From NCBI GenBank assembly GCA_943788245.1, contig CALSPN010000010.1, positions 1 through 50,602 of the forward strand: DNA of 50,602 nucleotides, written 5' to 3'. The notes below the pieces were generated by a model that was not told where the DNA came from, did no database searches, and was given only the letters and a program-made list of their open reading frames with translations. A program made the position numbers and the translations under genes. Origin of the DNA: an uncultured Verrucomicrobiae bacterium (GTDB lineage Bacteria; Verrucomicrobiota; Verrucomicrobiia; Limisphaerales; AAA164-E04). This document shows, piece by piece, positions 29,222-38,677 of the stretch (position 1 is its first letter; the number at the start of each line of letters is the position of its first letter).

Positions 29222-31384
29222 TCAGTGGAGATAAAGGAATTCGTTTGAGTTAAGCAGTATTTGACAAAGATCTGGGAGTATCTCTGCTGGTTCCAGATTC
29301 TCTGGCGAGTTTTCAAGGAAAGCGGTAGCCGATTTCATTTCGGCAGAGTCAGGCACTCGCCCGTAGCATTTTTCGTAGGCATGGTTGATCCATGCTTCCA
29401 TGTTCCGGCCATGCAATTGCTGAAGTTGACGGGCGAAGGCTTCTGCACGTTTCATTATCCAGGCTCCATTGACCATCAGAAGGGCCTGACCCGGTGTTGT
29501 TGTTGCATCACGAACCGGAGTGCTGTTGAATCCAGTGGGAGAATCAAATCCTTTCAGCAATTCATCCGGGGAATTGCGCACCTTACGGACATAAACGCTT
29601 CTTCGAGGTTCGTCGCCTTTGACTGACTTGCCGCCGCTTGTGATATCCAGTTCACCACTCACGTATAACATGGTATCTCGTATCTGTGCGGCATCCAGTC
29701 GCTTGGGTGGGTAACGCCACAGGAGGCGATTCAGTGGGTCCAGATGAGATTCAGTGGGTCCAGGTTCCCGCCTTGCCGTTTGTCGATAAGTTGCTGATTG
29801 CAGGATGATTCGGTGCATGTGTTTTAGACTCCAGCCTGAATCCATGAATTCGGCTGCCAGCCAATCGAGTAATTCAGGGTGACTTGGGGCTTGTCCCAGA
29901 TGGCCGAAATCGTTGGGTGAAGAAACCAGGCCCTCCTTGAAATGCTTTTGCCAGATTCGGTTCGCCATGACCCTCGGAGTCAATGGGTGGGTTTCATCGG
30001 TGAGCCATTCGGCGAGTTTGGTTCTGCGACCTGTGGTGGATGCATCCTCCGGCGACGTTATCTTCAGTGGGGCCGATTCCAGAACACTCAGAAAACCAGG
30101 GGGGATTTCTCGTTCGCCAGACCGGTTCTTGAGCATGACCCTGGGGGCCTTACTGCCCACATCCGATGCCACAAAAGCAGGGGTAGGTTTTTTCGGTTTG
30201 AGGGTGGCATATGCGTTGAGTGCCTTGCGAAGGGCTTTTAATTTTTCTGCGGCTTCTCCCTTAATGGAGGTTGATTCATTGAAGCGTTCGCGCTCGTATT
30301 CCAATTGTATGTTTGCCAGGTCCATCAGCTGCTGTTCATAGGGGCTGCGATGTATGGCTTTTTTTGCGAAGATGGCCTGAATCTCTTCAGGGAATTTAAT
30401 TAATGCCTCCTGCTGAATGGACTGGATTCTGGGCTCCACAATGGCATCGATTTGCTTTCGAAGATCCTCGGTGGCTTCTTTCCAGACCTCCAATTGCTGT
30501 GTGTATCTTTTCTGTTGGGCGGGTGTGGCGAGGGGTATGTCAAATTTCCAGCTCACGGGGGCCAGCATGGCTTTGATTTTGTAATAATCCTCCTGCGGGA
30601 TGGGATCAAATTTATGGTCGTGACACTTGGCGCAGCCTATGCCAACGCCCATGAATGTTTCACCGGTCAGGGAGGTCAATTCATCCACGATCAGTTCCCA
30701 ATGCATTTGGACGTTACGCTGGTTGTATTCGTAGATGCCGTTTCGCAAATAAGCGGTACCAATAAAAACATCTGGATCATGCGGTGCAATTTCATCTCCC
30801 GCCAGCTGCTCCTTGACAAAGGTATCATATGGTTTGTCTTTGTTGATGGAATCGATGACATAATCACGGTAGGGCCAGGCATGAGGCCGGAAGGCATCCT
30901 GACGGTAACCATCCGACTCAGCCCAACGGGTGACATCCAGCCAATGCTGCCCCCATCGTTCACCATAATGCGGGCTGTTCAGGAGTTCTTCAATAAGGTT
31001 CTGCCAGGCCTCTGGACTCGAATCATGACTGAATCGTTGAACAGCTTCGGGGGATGGAGGAAGGCCGATGAGATCATAATAAACCCTTCGAATAAGCTCG
31101 CTGCGCTCGGCTTGAGGGCTTGGCTGCAGAGCTTCTGAGCGGAGCTTTCGGCTCACAAATTGATCGATTGGGTTGATGCTCCACGTGTCGTTCTTGAGTG
31201 AAGGTATTGCCGGTCGCTGCACCGGTTGAACCGCCCACCAATGTGTTTGAATGCCTTCACCATGAATGAAGAGGATCTGCAATGCCATCTGCAGCATGAA
31301 GGCGAACACCACGAGGGACCGCGAAAAGCATCGGCGGCTCCTTGCCTCTGACCCTTCCTTTGATGTTGTGTGCGAATGCTTCAT
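29222..31384 (-). CDS. DUF1549/DUF1553 protein with a single c-type heme motif
   Basis: 720 residues from the ATG at 31384, which overlaps the upstream stop as ATGA. A signal/anchor (SRSLVVFAFMLQMALQILFI) is followed by DUF1549 (about 55-260; PIDQFVSRKL, ELIRRVYYDLIGLPPS, GERWGQHWLDVTRWAESDGY) ending with heme motif CAKCHDHKFDPI. A helical spacer of about 110 residues follows, then DUF1553 (about 440-700; RTKLAEWLTDETHPLTPRVM, ANRIWQKHFKEGLV, LNSNEFLYLH at the end). It lacks the N-terminal PSCyt1 domain found in many relatives. Translationally coupled to the FAD oxidoreductase upstream and the DUF1501 gene downstream, so the three likely work in one periplasmic oxidation pathway; the substrate is unknown. 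Confidence 0.92.
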   Translation of the reverse strand: MKHSHTTSKEGSEARSRRCFSRSLVVFAFMLQMALQILFIHGEGIQTHWWAVQPVQRPAIPSLKNDTWSINPIDQFVSRKLRSEALQPSPQAERSELIRRVYYDLIGLPPSPEAVQRFSHDSSPEAWQNLIEELLNSPHYGERWGQHWLDVTRWAESDGYRQDAFRPHAWPYRDYVIDSINKDKPYDTFVKEQLAGDEIAPHDPDVFIGTAYLRNGIYEYNQRNVQMHWELIVDELTSLTGETFMGVGIGCAKCHDHKFDPIPQEDYYKIKAMLAPVSWKFDIPLATPAQQKRYTQQLEVWKEATEDLRKQIDAIVEPRIQSIQQEALIKFPEEIQAIFAKKAIHRSPYEQQLMDLANIQLEYERERFNESTSIKGEAAEKLKALRKALNAYATLKPKKPTPAFVASDVGSKAPRVMLKNRSGEREIPPGFLSVLESAPLKITSPEDASTTGRRTKLAEWLTDETHPLTPRVMANRIWQKHFKEGLVSSPNDFGHLGQAPSHPELLDWLAAEFMDSGWSLKHMHRIILQSATYRQTARREPGPTESHLDPLNRLLWRYPPKRLDAAQIRDTMLYVSGELDITSGGKSVKGDEPRRSVYVRKVRNSPDELLKGFDSPTGFNSTPVRDATTTPGQALLMVNGAWIMKRAEAFARQLQQLHGRNMEAWINHAYEKCYGRVPDSAEMKSATAFLENSPENLEPAEILPDLCQILLNSNEFLYLH
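29728..29763. repeat. 16-bp direct repeat inside the DUF1553 coding region
   Basis: GATTCAGTGGGTCCAG occurs at 29728-29743 and again at 29748-29763, separated by ATGA. The 20-bp period is not a multiple of three, so the copies encode different residues (GPTES and LDPLN on the minus strand), yet the surrounding protein stays in frame. Confidence 0.85.
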
Positions 31385-33459
31385 TTTCTGATCCATTGGA
31401 CGGCATCGATAATCACGTGCCCGTCTGTGCCTTCATTGTCAATCACTACCATCCCCGATTCGTTGAATTCATACGAACCCAGAGAGCTTGCAAATCCATC
31501 GATAGCGGGTGCTTCTTGCTGGTTGACCTTGATGCGGGCAATGCCGAATCGGTGGTGGATTTCAACTGGGACATTGGTCGCCCTGTTCGGGTTCGCCGTA
31601 TAGGTCATTCGGACTTCATGGACGCCCGGTGATAATGCCGTTTTGAACTGCGCCCAATAACGTCCATTGCCAGTGTTGCCATCGTGTTGGTAACCAATTT
31701 TGTGAAAAGGATGAATGGCTCGGCTGGACTTCCATCCGCTGCTGTGATGTGCTTGCAGATCATCCACGACGATTCCTTTCAAGGTGCCGGGCGAGGACTG
31801 GACTTGTGATGCCATCTCCAGCACTTGTCCGTCTTCAAGGAGTCGCGAGCGTAGTTGCTTGTAAGGGAGGTCCTGGACGGCGAGCTGATCCGAGTCGAGA
31901 CACATCATGGCCGCGGTAGCCGCAGACTGTCCAAGGATCATGAAAACGGGTTCCATTCGAATGGAACCGAACGCGATGTGTGAGCTTGAAACACACACAG
32001 GCACCAGGAGATTTTCACACTGTTCCTTTTTTGGGGTGAGCGATCCGTAGGAGATTTCGTAAGGGCCTCGCGTTGAGACTCCGATGTCACCTTCATTTTG
32101 AACAAAGCCTTCAGGCGTGATGTAGCGTTGAACATTATGGCTGTCCATCGCATAGGAACCCATGCCGACAGATTGCGGGGTGGGGCGGCGTTTCAGGAGT
32201 TCGTTTTCGGTCATCACATGGGAACCGATCATGCGCCTTGACTCACGCACATAAATCTGATGAGGCCAGCCTCCATTATCGGTGAACTCATCTTTGGAAA
32301 GGCCGAACGATGCCATTTTGTTGCGCACCTCCTCAGGCACCCGTGGGTCATTTGCGATGCAATACATCAAACCCTTCTGGTAGTTTGCATGTTGTTGAAT
32401 GATTGCCTTGCGCTCTTCGTAACTGCCCTCCGGATAAGCATAGTTGAAACCAATATGATCCGTGCTGAAAGGGCCATGGTTGTTGGTGTCGGTTTTACGG
32501 TTTGGAATGGGGTCGAACTTGCGAAAGGTCTCTCGCCATCCTGCATCGAAGATGCGCAGTAATAATTCATATTGCTCCGAATCGTATCCCTCTGGTTTTT
32601 CAAAAGGGATGCGATTCTCTGGATGATTGGTGAGGCACATACGGAAGCAGTATGCCTGAATGCGCTTGTCCTCCGCACCATATACGCCTGGTGCAGCGGT
32701 GGAAATGCCTGGTAACACTCCACTGTCCGGATCGCCCGGAATGCGGTATGGACTGATGGGTTTGGATACCGCACCGAAGTGGTGTCGGTGATGCAGGACT
32801 CCTGTTTGAATACCATTCCAATGTTCCCCGTAGTAATCCTTGCTTTCACGACCCACGTGATAACCCACGCCCGCGGTTGCCATCAGATCTCCCTCGTATG
32901 TGGCGTCGATGAACATGCGACCTTCAAACGTCTTTCCTGAAAGCATTCGAATGGAGTGTATGCGTGCTCCCTTTTTGGTAATCCCTGTTTCTGGATTGCG
33001 ATCCAGCCATTCGTCACGGTGAACCGGGATATTCAATTCCTTTACCCATGCGTCAAAAACTGATTCGGCAACGTGGGGCTCGAAAATCCACATGGTCCTT
33101 TGTTCACCATCGATGGCCTTGGTGCCCTGGCCCTTATTGCCATACTCGGTTTTTCGCTGCCAGCGCCACGCATCATTTCTTTGATAATGGCACCAGACAC
33201 GATGATAAAATTCACGGCTGACTCCGCCGATGACCGCTTTGTTTCCTGTGTCAGTCCAGCCGAGGCCTCCACTGCTCAAGCCGCCAAGATGTGTGTCAGG
33301 CGAGACGATCACGACCGATTTCCCCATGTGCCTTGCCTGGACAGCTGCTGCGACCGCACCACTCGTTCCACCATAAACAACCAAATCGTAGACAGGCTTC
33401 TTGGCCCACAGAGACGCTGATAGCACGATCGTCGGCAGAAAGATGGCTGAAAATTTCAT
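31381..33459 (-). CDS. Secreted FAD-dependent oxidoreductase with C-terminal golvesin/CBM-like domain
   Basis: 692 residues from the ATG at 33459, chosen for its signal peptide (MKFSAIFLPTIVLSASLWA); an in-frame ATG at 33480 adds seven residues. A FAD/NAD-binding Rossmann start (YDLVVYGGTSGAVAAAVQA) leads into the FAD_oxidored family, with GGLSSGGLGWTDTG, MFIDATYEGDLMATAGVGY, and YRIPGDPDSGVLPGIS. The C-terminal ~130 residues (from GIVVDDLQAHHSSGWKSS) resemble the golvesin/xanthan-lyase-type carbohydrate-binding module. Such enzymes accompany DUF1501 and sulfatase genes in polysaccharide-degrading Planctomycetota and Verrucomicrobiota. The stop overlaps the DUF1549 start. The substrate, perhaps a sugar, is inferred only. 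Confidence 0.88.
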   Translation of the reverse strand: MKFSAIFLPTIVLSASLWAKKPVYDLVVYGGTSGAVAAAVQARHMGKSVVIVSPDTHLGGLSSGGLGWTDTGNKAVIGGVSREFYHRVWCHYQRNDAWRWQRKTEYGNKGQGTKAIDGEQRTMWIFEPHVAESVFDAWVKELNIPVHRDEWLDRNPETGITKKGARIHSIRMLSGKTFEGRMFIDATYEGDLMATAGVGYHVGRESKDYYGEHWNGIQTGVLHHRHHFGAVSKPISPYRIPGDPDSGVLPGISTAAPGVYGAEDKRIQAYCFRMCLTNHPENRIPFEKPEGYDSEQYELLLRIFDAGWRETFRKFDPIPNRKTDTNNHGPFSTDHIGFNYAYPEGSYEERKAIIQQHANYQKGLMYCIANDPRVPEEVRNKMASFGLSKDEFTDNGGWPHQIYVRESRRMIGSHVMTENELLKRRPTPQSVGMGSYAMDSHNVQRYITPEGFVQNEGDIGVSTRGPYEISYGSLTPKKEQCENLLVPVCVSSSHIAFGSIRMEPVFMILGQSAATAAMMCLDSDQLAVQDLPYKQLRSRLLEDGQVLEMASQVQSSPGTLKGIVVDDLQAHHSSGWKSSRAIHPFHKIGYQHDGNTGNGRYWAQFKTALSPGVHEVRMTYTANPNRATNVPVEIHHRFGIARIKVNQQEAPAIDGFASSLGSYEFNESGMVVIDNEGTDGHVIIDAVQWIRK

Positions 33460-33588
33460 AAGGGATATACCAACCACCATAATGGTTCATGGCAGATCTT
33501 CCAGATCAAAAAGTAGGTGGATTAAGCCATTGGCATTCCTCAACGGGTTGGTTAAAATCTGCTCATGCAACCCACACAAAACAACACC

Positions 33589-34947
33589 ATGAACAGGTCG
33601 TTGGGCTCGTTAATGGCCCTGTGCGCTCTGCTGCTCTCCTGCATTGCCGCCCATGCCGCGGATAAGCCCAATATCGTGTTCATCATATCGGATGATCAGG
33701 CCTGGACAGATTATGGGTTTATGGGGCATCGGGTGATTCAAACCCCTCATCTGGACAAGCTTTCCAAACAGAGTGTGCTCTTCAGGCGTGGTTATGTTCC
33801 GACCGCTTTGTGTCGCCCCTCCCTGATGACCCTGGCGACCGGTCATTACGCACATCGTCATGGAGTCACAGGGAATGATCCTTCGCCCAAGTATGCAAAG
33901 CGTGATTCAGCTCTGTATCAAGAGCGGAGGGCGGCCTTGATTTCCTATATTGATCAATTTGAAACCTTGCCTGAGCTCCTTGCGGAACAAGGCTATCTCT
34001 CGCACCAAAGTGGAAAATGGTGGGAGGGGAACCACAAACATGGAGGGTTTACTCATGGAATGACCCGAGGATTTCCACAGCCTGGCGGCAGGCATGGCGA
34101 TGATGGACTCAAAATCGGAAGAGAGGGATTGAGACCGATCCAGGAGTTTGTCGAAACCGCGGTTGCTCAGGACGAACCTTTCTTCCTCTGGTACGCCCCT
34201 TTCTTACCCCACACACCGCATAATCCACCTCAAAGACTGTTCGACAAATACAAGAGCAAGATCGATTCCCCACATATTGCCCGCTACTACGCCATGTGCG
34301 AGTGGTTTGATGAAACCTGCGGCGAGCTCCTTGGGATGATCGATAAAGCGGGAGTCAGAGACAACACAATGGTCGTTTATGTGACAGATAACGGGTGGAT
34401 TCAGGACCCTGACAAAGGAAAGTATGCTCCTCGATCCAAGCAGACGCCCTATGAAGGAGGCATTCGCACGCCGATCATGTTTCAAATGCCTGGCAAGCTT
34501 GAAGCTTCTGATCGTCCTGAGCTTGTAAGCAGTATTGATATTTTTCCGACCATTTTGGCCGCTGCAGGAGCCAGAATTCCGGAGGGACTGCCCGGCATAA
34601 ATCTGCTTTCATCCATGCAGCAAGGAAGCAAAATTGAACGCAGTCATATTCTTGGGGAAGGATTTTCACACGATATCGCCGATATCAAGAACCCTCAAGC
34701 GTCACTGCTTTATCGTTGGGCGATTGAGGGCAGGTGGAAACTGCTCTTGACCTATGATGGGGAAGTCAACAGATATCAGACCACACACCCAAGGACCGAA
34801 AAGCGTCCGCAGCTCTTTGATTTGCTGAACGATCCGTTCGAAAAGAATAACCTTGCCGCTCAGAATCCGAATGTCGTTCAAAAGCTGGGAGGGTATATCC
34901 AATCCTGGTATCCAGCAGATCAAAGGCAGGCAATTTTGAGCTATTGA
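33589..34947 (+). CDS. Sulfatase-family protein with non-canonical active-site signature
   Basis: 452 residues from the ATG at 33589, which begins a signal peptide (MNRSLGSLMALCALLLSCIA); the in-frame ATG at 33565 is an alternative. Type I sulfatase fold: metal-binding IISDD (about 32-36), signature LCRPSLMTLATG at 74-85, GKWWEGNHKHGG, and YVTDNGW with Asp/Asn metal ligands. The canonical signature C-x-P-S-R is CRPSL here: the nucleophile Cys75, Pro77 and Ser78 are present, but the Arg is Leu79. The Cys should be converted to formylglycine by a FGE-type enzyme not seen in this window. The gene is divergent from the FAD oxidoreductase, 129 bp apart. It probably acts on a sulfated glycan in the periplasm or outside; loss of catalytic activity or a different substrate class is possible. 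Confidence 0.9.
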   Translation: MNRSLGSLMALCALLLSCIAAHAADKPNIVFIISDDQAWTDYGFMGHRVIQTPHLDKLSKQSVLFRRGYVPTALCRPSLMTLATGHYAHRHGVTGNDPSPKYAKRDSALYQERRAALISYIDQFETLPELLAEQGYLSHQSGKWWEGNHKHGGFTHGMTRGFPQPGGRHGDDGLKIGREGLRPIQEFVETAVAQDEPFFLWYAPFLPHTPHNPPQRLFDKYKSKIDSPHIARYYAMCEWFDETCGELLGMIDKAGVRDNTMVVYVTDNGWIQDPDKGKYAPRSKQTPYEGGIRTPIMFQMPGKLEASDRPELVSSIDIFPTILAAAGARIPEGLPGINLLSSMQQGSKIERSHILGEGFSHDIADIKNPQASLLYRWAIEGRWKLLLTYDGEVNRYQTTHPRTEKRPQLFDLLNDPFEKNNLAAQNPNVVQKLGGYIQSWYPADQRQAILSY

Positions 34948-35124
34948 GAGTGCGCGAAAGGGCTTTTGGCTGAGCGATGTACTGTTACGGGACAAAATTC
35001 GCTCTGCTGGGTGGGGCAAACATATGAAATTCATTTCCTTTCGACCAATTTCGAGCTAGTATGTAATTATTCTCTTTCACAAGAGTGCTCACTTAAATTT
35101 ATCTAGTATCAAAAGCAATTGAAC

Positions 35125-36391
35125 ATGGAAGCAGCAGCCAAGGAGTCTGGAACTCTTGATTTAAATCAGCCGGATTTGAAAGGACATTTTGGTCCTTACG
35201 GTGGACGTTACGTGCCGGAAACCTTGATGCATCCACTCAAGGAACTTGAGGAAGAGTATTTCAGGGCTCAGAAGGATCCGGAATTCCAGAAAGAGCTGAG
35301 CTACTACCTCAAAGAATTCGTTGGACGCCCTACACCTCTTTATTTTGCAGAACGACTGACCAAAGAACTTGGTGGGGCAAAGATTTATCTCAAGCGCGAG
35401 GACCTGCTCCATACCGGAGCCCACAAGATCAATAACTCCATGGGCCAGATTCTGTTGGCTAAACGCATGGGGAAAACACGCATTATTGCCGAAACAGGCG
35501 CAGGTCAGCACGGCGTAGCTACCGCAACCGTTGCTGCCATGTTTGGAATGGAGTGTGTGATCTACATGGGGGAAGTGGATTGCGAACGCCAATCTCTCAA
35601 CGCCTATCGCATGCGCATGCTTGGTGCGGAGGTCTGCCCCGTGAAGGCCGGTCAGAGGACCTTGAAAGAAGCGGTGAATGAAGCCATGCGCGACTGGGTC
35701 ACCAACGTGCGGGACACGCATTACATTCTCGGAACGGCTTATGGTGCTCATCCTTATCCAGTCATGGTGAGGAACTTTCAGCGCATCATCGGTGATGAGG
35801 CGCGCGAACAGGTTCTGGCACAGGAATCCCGTTTGCCCGACCTTCTGGTTGCCTGTGTCGGTGGAGGCAGCAACTCCATTGGACTCTTTTATCCATTTCT
35901 CCAGGACAAGGACTGTGCGGATGCTGGGAATCGAGGCTGGGGGCGAGGGGATCGAACCTGAGAAGCATGCAGCCCGCTTTCAGGGAGGCTCTCTCGGGGT
36001 GCTGCAGGGTACCCGATCCTATATTCTGCAGGATGAGGAAGGGCAGATTCAATTGACGCAGAGTGTGTCGGCTGGACTGGATTACGCGGCCGTCGGTCCC
36101 GAACACGCCTGGCTTAAAGATCATGGTCGAGTGGATTATGGATTTGCTACCGACGACAAAGCACTGGAAGCGTTCATGAAGCTGGCACGATTGGAGGGGA
36201 TCATTCCCGCCTTGGAATCCAGCCATGCTGTTGCAGCGGTCATTGAAAAAGCTCCGAGCATGTCGAAAGATAAAATCATTATCATCAACCTCTCCGGGCG
36301 AGGAGACAAAGACGTTCAGCAAGTGGCCGACCGCTTGAAGATGAATCACTCAGAATGTTGTTTGATCCCAGCTTTTGACCCTGTAGGGTAA
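35125..36391 (+). CDS. trpB: Tryptophan synthase beta chain, with one frameshift
   Basis: The ATG at 35125 gives 421 residues once a single-base insertion is bridged. TrpB joins indole and serine to tryptophan using PLP. Visible: [13 protein letters not shown] near the N-terminus, [15 protein letters not shown] with the PLP lysine (Lys101), [17 protein letters not shown] with the catalytic Glu, the phosphate-binding [12 protein letters not shown], and LSGRGDKD near the C-terminus. The frame breaks at 35910-35911: as read it continues DKDCADAGN and stops at 35959-35961, but removing one G gives [18 protein letters not shown] and the intact C-terminal part. No trpA is adjacent; the neighbours are a sulfatase and an aminotransferase, so it is an orphan trpB of the TrpB1 type. 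The break is probably a sequencing error, as both halves are well conserved. Confidence 0.93.
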
Positions 36392-36399
36392 CGCCTCAT

Positions 36400-37794
36400 A
36401 TGACAGAATTCGCGCAGTGGCAGGGTCAGCATATGATGCAATGCTGGTCCCCGCAGGCCGGTTACGACCCGATTCCAGTATCCAGAACAGAAGGCTGTTG
36501 GATCCATACCGCCGATGGAAAGAAGATTTTTGATCTCAGGAGTGCTCATGAATGCATCAATTTAGGATTCAACCATCCGAAAGTCATTGCTGCCCTCAAA
36601 TCTCAAATGGATCGGGTGGTTTATGTCACCGATGATTTTGCAGCAGAGCCCACTGGTAAATTAGCTCGCCGACTGGCAGAACTCACGCCAGGGTCACCCA
36701 ATAAACGTGTTTATTTTGCTCAGAGCGGAGCCGCTGCGGTCGAGGCTGCCATCAAGGGAGCTAGATTGTATCAATACAATCAGATGTTTCAGGAAGGAGG
36801 GCTTCAAAAAGCCGATGCTCCCGGTCAATACCCGTATCCCTATAAAATCATTTCAAGGTATAAATCCTGGCATGGTTCTACGTCGGGGGCTTCATCTGTC
36901 AGTGGCGATCCCAGACGCTGGTTCCAGGAGCCATTGACGGTTCCAGGGGTCGTTTTCGCCCCTGAAGCCAACGCTTTTCGCCCACCCTTCGGGTCACCTG
37001 AAAATTTTGTGGAGGAGAACCTTGGTTACATCGAATACATGATCGAGAACGAGGGTGGTTCCAATAAAGTAGCCGCTGTGATTGTGGAGCCAGTCGTTGG
37101 CAGCAATGGTATCATCCCGCCACCACCAGGCTATCTCAAGGGGGTCCGGGAAATCTGTGACCGATGGGGATTGCTGATGATAGTGGACGAAACGATGTCA
37201 GGCATGGGGCGTACGGGGAAATTACTCGCCATAGAGCATGACGGAGTGGAGCCGGACATCATTATTCTCGGCAAGGCATTGGGAGCTTATTGTCCACTGA
37301 CGGCTGCCATTTTTTCAGAGAAAGTATCGGCGTCCTTTGAAAACAATATTTTTGGTCACGGTCAGAGTTATTCAGGCCATGCCCTCGGCTGTGCAGGCGC
37401 TCTGGCTGCATTGGAAGTGCTTGTGGACGATGGATTGCTTCAAGAAGTCGCAAGCAAAGGAGCCTATCTGGAATCCAAGTTACGGTCGATCGCTGCCAAC
37501 CACCCATGTGTTGGAGATGTCCGTGGCGTGGGATTGTTCTACACCATGGAATTGATAGCTGACCACGATACAAAAACTCCTCTCAGAAAAACCACGGAAA
37601 AATACACACGCACGATTATAAAAGATATCTCCGATTTTCTGTTCAGGGAAAAGAACGTCTATGTTCCATCGGATAAATTTGGTATTTGGGTTGTGCCGCC
37701 CCTGATAGTTACTGAATCTGAAATGGATTGGTTTTGTGAAGCGATTGATGAAGCGTTGGACTTGGTGGACAAGACACTGTCCGCAGGTAAATGA
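36400..37794 (+). CDS. Class III PLP-dependent aminotransferase
   Basis: 464 residues, full length for the fold-type I class III group. Landmarks: FAQSGAAAVEAAIKGARLY (the usual cofactor-phosphate region), WHGSTSGASSVSG with the ring-stacking aromatic, IVDETMSGMGRTGK with the pyridine-binding Asp, and IIILGKALGAYCPL with the Schiff-base lysine (about 291), followed by FGHGQSYSGHALGCAGALA. This class transfers omega-amino groups (taurine, beta-alanine, GABA, ornithine) to pyruvate or 2-oxoglutarate. The overall look is nearest to taurine- or beta-alanine-pyruvate transaminases, but the substrate cannot be set from sequence alone. It begins 8 bp after trpB and is probably co-transcribed with it. 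Confidence 0.9.
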   Translation: MTEFAQWQGQHMMQCWSPQAGYDPIPVSRTEGCWIHTADGKKIFDLRSAHECINLGFNHPKVIAALKSQMDRVVYVTDDFAAEPTGKLARRLAELTPGSPNKRVYFAQSGAAAVEAAIKGARLYQYNQMFQEGGLQKADAPGQYPYPYKIISRYKSWHGSTSGASSVSGDPRRWFQEPLTVPGVVFAPEANAFRPPFGSPENFVEENLGYIEYMIENEGGSNKVAAVIVEPVVGSNGIIPPPPGYLKGVREICDRWGLLMIVDETMSGMGRTGKLLAIEHDGVEPDIIILGKALGAYCPLTAAIFSEKVSASFENNIFGHGQSYSGHALGCAGALAALEVLVDDGLLQEVASKGAYLESKLRSIAANHPCVGDVRGVGLFYTMELIADHDTKTPLRKTTEKYTRTIIKDISDFLFREKNVYVPSDKFGIWVVPPLIVTESEMDWFCEAIDEALDLVDKTLSAGK

Positions 37795-38105
37795 GTTGAT
37801 TGCCTTGCCGGGCAATAAACTCAGGTGGCTAACTTTTCAGGTTCATGGTCGATGAGATCACGCAGGAAAGAAAAACTCCTTTACTTCATGGGGATTTTCG
37901 AATCGCACGTCGCAGTTGTTTGAAGCAGTTCGTCTGGTTGATGAAGTAACGCTTTGGAAGACATCCAATTCACAAACGATCCAGAGCCACCCGTTTTGCC
38001 ATGAATGGTAACAATCACTCGGCTTCAGCAAGTCAAGGAAAGACGCTTTCTTCCATGATCTACCCCTTTGATCTGATCTCCTTAGCCTATTTATTGCTCA
38101 ATACC
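37795..38105. other. Intergenic region between convergent genes (311 bp)
   Basis: It follows the aminotransferase stop and precedes the stop of the small secreted protein gene. Just after the aminotransferase there is a weak 6-bp stem (ATTGCC at 37799-37804 with GGCAAT at 37811-37816) without a T-run, so it is not a convincing terminator. No gene with recognisable content was seen. Confidence 0.6.
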
Positions 38106-38600
38106 TTAGGAAGAAAAAAGCCCAGCCCTCAGGTTCCTGTTTCTCTCGGTTACCGAATCTCTGGGGATCTTTCGAGAGCCTTTCCAATCGATCGGTTCAG
38201 CTTCGAGTTCTGATTTGGACATCGGGGCGGTTGGATTAAACCAACTCCAAAGCGGTTTTCGCTTAACTCTACCTGCAGGTTTTTGAGGTTGGTCGTAATT
38301 GCTTTGTTTTTTTTCGAACGGAGCAAACCATTCCTTGAGAAGTCCTCCAGTCTCTATCTTTTTCTTTTTCTCGCTGTTCAACAGAGTTTCTTCTGAGACT
38401 TGGGCCTCCGGTGCCTCAAGGATGACTTTTTCTGCCTGGGCTTCAAGGACTTCAAGAGTGGCTTTGGAGAGTTTTGGTTTGCTTTTGGACTGCTCTTGAG
38501 CATGGAGTATTGCCCCGCTCAGTAGCCCAGCGATGATGCCGCTAGTCACCAGGCGATGCAGTTTTCTGGTCAATAGCTGAAAGTCGGATGCATTCGTCAT
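38106..38600 (-). CDS. Small secreted protein of unknown function
   Basis: 164 residues. A signal peptide (VTSGIIAGLLSGAILHAQ) is followed by a charged, Glu/Lys-rich helical stretch (SKATLEVLEAQAEKVILEAP) and a short conserved-looking C-terminal part (LWSWFNPTAPMSKSE, IDWKGSRKIPRDSVTERN). I do not recognise the family. The C-terminal 'NPTAP ... RD.VTER' pattern resembles short hypothetical exported proteins of Verrucomicrobiota, but I cannot name one. It is divergent from the DUF1549 gene at 38678, with 77 bp between starts, so the two may share a control region. Confidence 0.65.
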   Translation of the reverse strand: MTNASDFQLLTRKLHRLVTSGIIAGLLSGAILHAQEQSKSKPKLSKATLEVLEAQAEKVILEAPEAQVSEETLLNSEKKKKIETGGLLKEWFAPFEKKQSNYDQPQKPAGRVKRKPLWSWFNPTAPMSKSELEAEPIDWKGSRKIPRDSVTERNRNLRAGLFSS

Positions 38601-38677
38601 ATTTCAGGCCTTATTAAACGGCGAGACTTCTGGCTTGGCAATCATCTTATCATCACCCATATTTCCAACCTGTCAAA

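Noticed and set aside
30452..31138. Plus-strand 228-residue open frame
   Set aside because: It lies fully antisense to the well-supported DUF1549 coding region and has no recognisable domain.
34967..35010. Stem GAGCGA/TCGCTC after the sulfatase, considered as a terminator
   Set aside because: Six pairs over a 20-nt loop and no T-run; probably chance.
35161..35751. Minus-strand 196-residue open frame
   Set aside because: Antisense to the conserved trpB sequence; a shadow frame.
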